Assembly (NCBI GenBank): GCA_963070105.1
Contig: OY718803.1
Span: 8,847,823-8,911,822 of the forward strand
Source: Litomosoides sigmodontis
Lineage: Eukaryota; Nematoda; Chromadorea; Rhabditida; Onchocercidae
Length of the DNA: 64,000 nt
Direction of reading: 5' to 3'
In this document: piece by piece, positions 61,190 through 64,000 of the stretch
How the letters are laid out: each line of letters starts with the position of its first letter
Position numbering within the stretch: the first letter of the stretch is position 1
Notes under the pieces: model-generated
The model's input: only the letters and a program-made list of their open reading frames with translations
Told to the model about the DNA's origin: nothing
The model's database searches: none
Program-made: the position numbers and the translations under genes

Positions 61190-61783
61190 ATGACGTGGAG
61201 TGCGTCATCTGCATATTTTGTGACTGTTATGGCTCATGGAACGATGTTGGTAATGGCATTATCAGACATGAATGGTTAGAAACTCCAACTCTTACTTGAA
61301 TTTGTCGAAAGATGAAGATTTTGAGGAAGCATCACAAAAGTTGAAGTTTGATTCTTCTACACTCCAGTATTATTGCTCATAGTCAATGTTAATTTTTATT
61401 CGGTTATATTTATGATAAATCCATCATCACAGAGCATTACGTTCATTTAATTTTCAGAATACGTGCTGGCAACATTACCACTGATAGATTGGACAGAACG
61501 TGAGTACGCGGACGTGGAAACATCATTGACGATTGCTATCAGTTTAGGGATAGCATGTTGTGCTATTGAAGTTCTACTACTAACATTTCAACTTCATACT
61601 TTTACAAAAGCCTTCTTTTTAATGTGCCTACATCTTCTGGCAACAATCTTCCTATTGAAACTTATTGTTGACAGTCATCCATTGCATCATTTCTGGATTA
61701 CTCTCGGAGTTTTTTCCGTGCCTTCTTTGCTAATTGCATGCATCAATTTATGCATGAATTTTGATTTGAGAGAGCACTGCTGA
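61190..61783 (+). CDS. TMEM107-like ciliary transition-zone membrane protein
   Basis: Exon 1 is 61190-61274 and exon 2 is 61458-61783, joined after one base of a codon to give 136 residues (human TMEM107 has 140). The product starts MTWSASSAYFVTVMAH and has four predicted membrane helices, near residues 8-25, 48-68, 75-97 and 101-124. Exon 1 matches the human SRFLTLLAHLVVVITLF segment by pattern. Exon 2 begins after TTTTCAG and has an E-Y-D/E-type segment before helix 2 (REYADVETSLTIAISLG), as in TMEM107 (EEYDKQDIQLVAALSVTLG). TMEM107 is a tetraspan protein of the ciliary transition zone; in nematodes only sensory neurons are ciliated. The first exon lies inside a longer open frame in another register, so an automatic caller could miss it. 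The match is pattern-based, so confidence is moderate. Confidence 0.78.
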
Positions 61784-62793
61784 TAAAATGTATCAATTTT
61801 ATTATCTTTTCTATTATGATTATGAAACTATTATGAACTTTTCTCTTGCTAAGTATGCGTTATCTGCACAGCCACCATGCATATGTGCCGACCAAGAACA
61901 GAGACCTATATCTTTCCCAGTTTATATGTATGTATTATGTATAAAATATTTTTTTCTGCTAATTTTAATCGATACTGTGGTGATGATGATACCATCCTTA
62001 CAGTTGATAATACTAACCACACCTGGTTTACTCAACAAAAAAATGATAATTAAACTTCTTGGATGATTACTTCAAGAGTTGCCATTTAACACATAGCTAG
62101 ATAATAACCGACAATTTAAAAAAAAAAAGCGTCGTGTTAGCATCTGATTCCCACACATCCCCTATGGAACACAATACGCTAATGAGCAAGTAGGGATATC
62201 AAGAAGTCAAGAGTGTTGCATTCCGCGGCTGTGAAATGTGCTTCAATTTGTGCAACTTGGCCTACTGTTGTGGTTTGGAAGTGGGCTATGGAGGAGAAAG
62301 CGGTGGTTCATTATTGTTTTGGCTGATTTTTGGTGTGTAGTGGATTACGTTGTGTTCGAGGGGTGAAATCAAGTATAACTGAAATTAAATATCAGTTCAC
62401 AGTGAGATCGAATGATACTTTTATGCTTCCTTCATGGAGAGTAAACGTTACCGAAGTCTTGGACTCGATATTTGCATTGTTTGAATATTTGGTTAATCAT
62501 TGATGAAACTGAGTAATCATGTATATTCTATGCAGATCGCTTCTTGCATTTAATCATCCTTTCATATAAGTAAGAGCCTAGTAGCATTTATATAGATTTG
62601 TATAGTTTTAAATTTTATCGCTGTTTAGAAGGCGCCATTAGCTTTTTAGTTTTTCGCGTCATTATAGACATATAAAAGGATGTATACATCTGTGATCAGA
62701 ATAGGTAGCGATGGTCTACGGATTGTTACGAGAACCATGTGTTTCACCACAATTAACTGATTTAGCATGTTTTAAGGAACAAGCAAGGGAACG
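61784..62793. other. Intergenic, TMEM107-like gene to S26
   Basis: About 1 kb with the TMEM107-like 3' UTR and the S26 upstream region. A 92-codon frame at 61788-62066 is AT-rich and probably UTR. TTTTAAG ending near 62776 could be a trans-splice acceptor for S26. Confidence 0.5.
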
Positions 62794-63362
62794 ATGACGA
62801 CAAAGAGGCGAAATCACGGGCGTAATAAAAAGGGTCGTGGGCATGTGAGACCTATTCGCTGCACAAATTGTGGCCGTTGTGCTCCTAAAGATAAGGCTAT
62901 AAAGAAATTCGTTGTTCGCAATATTGTAGAAGCAGCTGCTGTTCGAGATATTTCAGATGCATCTGCGTATGATTGTAAGTTTTTTTTTTAATTACTCCTT
63001 TCGATTTTGACTTGTGATCACATGAAGTCCAGGAAAACGTTGTTATGCTGCATTTACCTGCAGCCGTTTTGGAAATAATGTCCTCATGCAGTAACGAGCA
63101 GTTTTATATGCACAGCATCGTGGAACTTTTTAAACGTTACCGATCTTTGAGAGAAGTATACTTTGATTGTATTTCAGCTTATGCGTTGCCAAAATTGTAT
63201 CATAAACTGCATTACTGTGTGTCCTGTGCAATTCACAGTAAAGTAGTGCGCAATCGTTCACGTGAAGCACGCAAAGACCGTAATCCACCCCCACGCTTTG
63301 GTCAGCGTGGTGGCATGGTGGGAGATCGTTTTCCGCGACCAGGTGCCCCAAATCGACAGTGA
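62794..63362 (+). CDS. rps-26: Ribosomal protein eS26
   Basis: This small-subunit protein lies at the mRNA exit channel. Exon 1 is 62794-62974 and exon 2 is 63178-63362, joined within a codon for 121 residues (human 115). The start [18 protein letters not shown] differs little from the eukaryotic consensus. The zinc-binding pairs are CTNCGRC and YCVSC. The conserved core includes [31 protein letters not shown] and [15 protein letters not shown]. The C-terminus is Gly/Arg/Pro-rich ([16 protein letters not shown]). At the splice the residue after YD becomes Ser, where most species have Ala. No break is visible. It is the last recognisable gene in the window. Confidence 0.97.
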
Positions 63363-64000
63363 GTGACGTTCTGTTATAAGGAGTTTGAAACTGTTTGTTC
63401 TTGTTGTAGTTACTACCAACACTTGATAAAGAGTTTTTAATATTGGACTAGTTAGCACAGTATAAAATTTCGGATGATTTAGCCATTTAGACATTTTAGT
63501 CTTTTCCCAATTTCCATGTGCTCCTTAAACACTTCATACAAGTCTCTCTGAATTAAAGTGATTTTGCTGCTTTGTATGCCTTAGCTGAAGACTGACCAAA
63601 ATTCGGGATTGGTGGCAATTGAAGATTTTTTACAGCTATGCCTTAAATATCTGAAACAGCTTTTGCATATTCCAGCAAGTTTAGGCAAGTGCTTTTGTGA
63701 ACTTCCATGTTTTATTTCCCGTGTAAGATTTTCGATCCTCATGTCCTTGAGGATTTTTTTATTGTTAAAGAATTTCCTAAATGTGGTTTGGAACATTTCA
63801 AGCATGCCTGGTGAATTATGATTTATGAAATTTCTGGCGAGCAGAGTTTTTAATGCCAGCAACTGTGCTTCAAGACATGTTGGCCTTTTGAATGCATGTG
63901 AGATGTGAATGGTGATTAATTGAATGTATTCCCTTGGAGTTTTGAATGATTAATTGGCGCAGAATAATTGGATAAGTAAAAGGTCCTGAACTTACAAATT
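63363..64000. other. Right-end flank after S26
   Basis: S26 3' UTR and further AT-rich sequence. Short open frames on both strands overlap each other and match no family. Nothing else is supported. Confidence 0.5.

Noticed and set aside
61788..62066. 92-codon frame after the TMEM107-like gene
   Set aside because: Tyr/Ile/Leu-rich AT-driven translation starting five bases after a stop codon, with no family match; probably 3' UTR.

Overview
This window looks like nuclear DNA of a parasitic nematode, most likely a filarial or other spirurid worm. The evidence is AT-rich sequence, genes cut into many short exons by small to medium introns with TTTCAG-type acceptors, nematode-type orthologues, and acceptor-like sites just upstream of several start codons that would suit spliced-leader addition. 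I cannot name the species. No bacterial, viral, tRNA, rRNA, CRISPR or transposase feature was recognised.

Layout. (1) 307-3961 (+): the 3' end of a classical cadherin (hmr-1 type), whose 5' part lies outside the window. (2) 3962-11418: a gene-poor interval holding two tandem-repeat blocks and a GATA-site cluster. (3) 11419-18157 (+): a complete 15-exon p90 ribosomal S6 kinase (rskn-1 type). (4) 19250-21676 (+): a serine racemase/dehydratase of the PLP fold-type II family. (5) 22094-42126 (-): one complete laminin alpha chain of the alpha-1/2 architecture (lam-3 type), convergent with gene 4. (6) 42127-47354: a microsatellite-rich spacer with a near-perfect hairpin. (7) 47355-63362 (+): a run of compact, mostly housekeeping genes: ribosomal protein L41, an unrecognised 335-residue protein, prefoldin subunit 1, RNA polymerase subunit RPB10, a LITAF-domain membrane protein, a type I DnaJ with a CAAX box, a TMEM107-like ciliary protein and ribosomal protein S26.

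The left two thirds carries adhesion and basement-membrane genes (cadherin, laminin alpha) and a signalling kinase. The right third carries translation, transcription and protein-folding genes in one orientation, some perhaps co-transcribed. Exon boundaries were found by hand from splice signals, reading-frame continuity and family conservation. Most gene models close exactly in frame, with total lengths matching their families.

The most unusual signal is splicing. At least three introns (one in rpb-10, two in the serine racemase gene) keep a conserved protein frame only if the donor is GC rather than GT, and all three share AG|GCTNG. A fourth GC candidate is in the laminin gene. One kinase intron appears to end in GG instead of AG. 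I found no clear case for a wholly new biological system.
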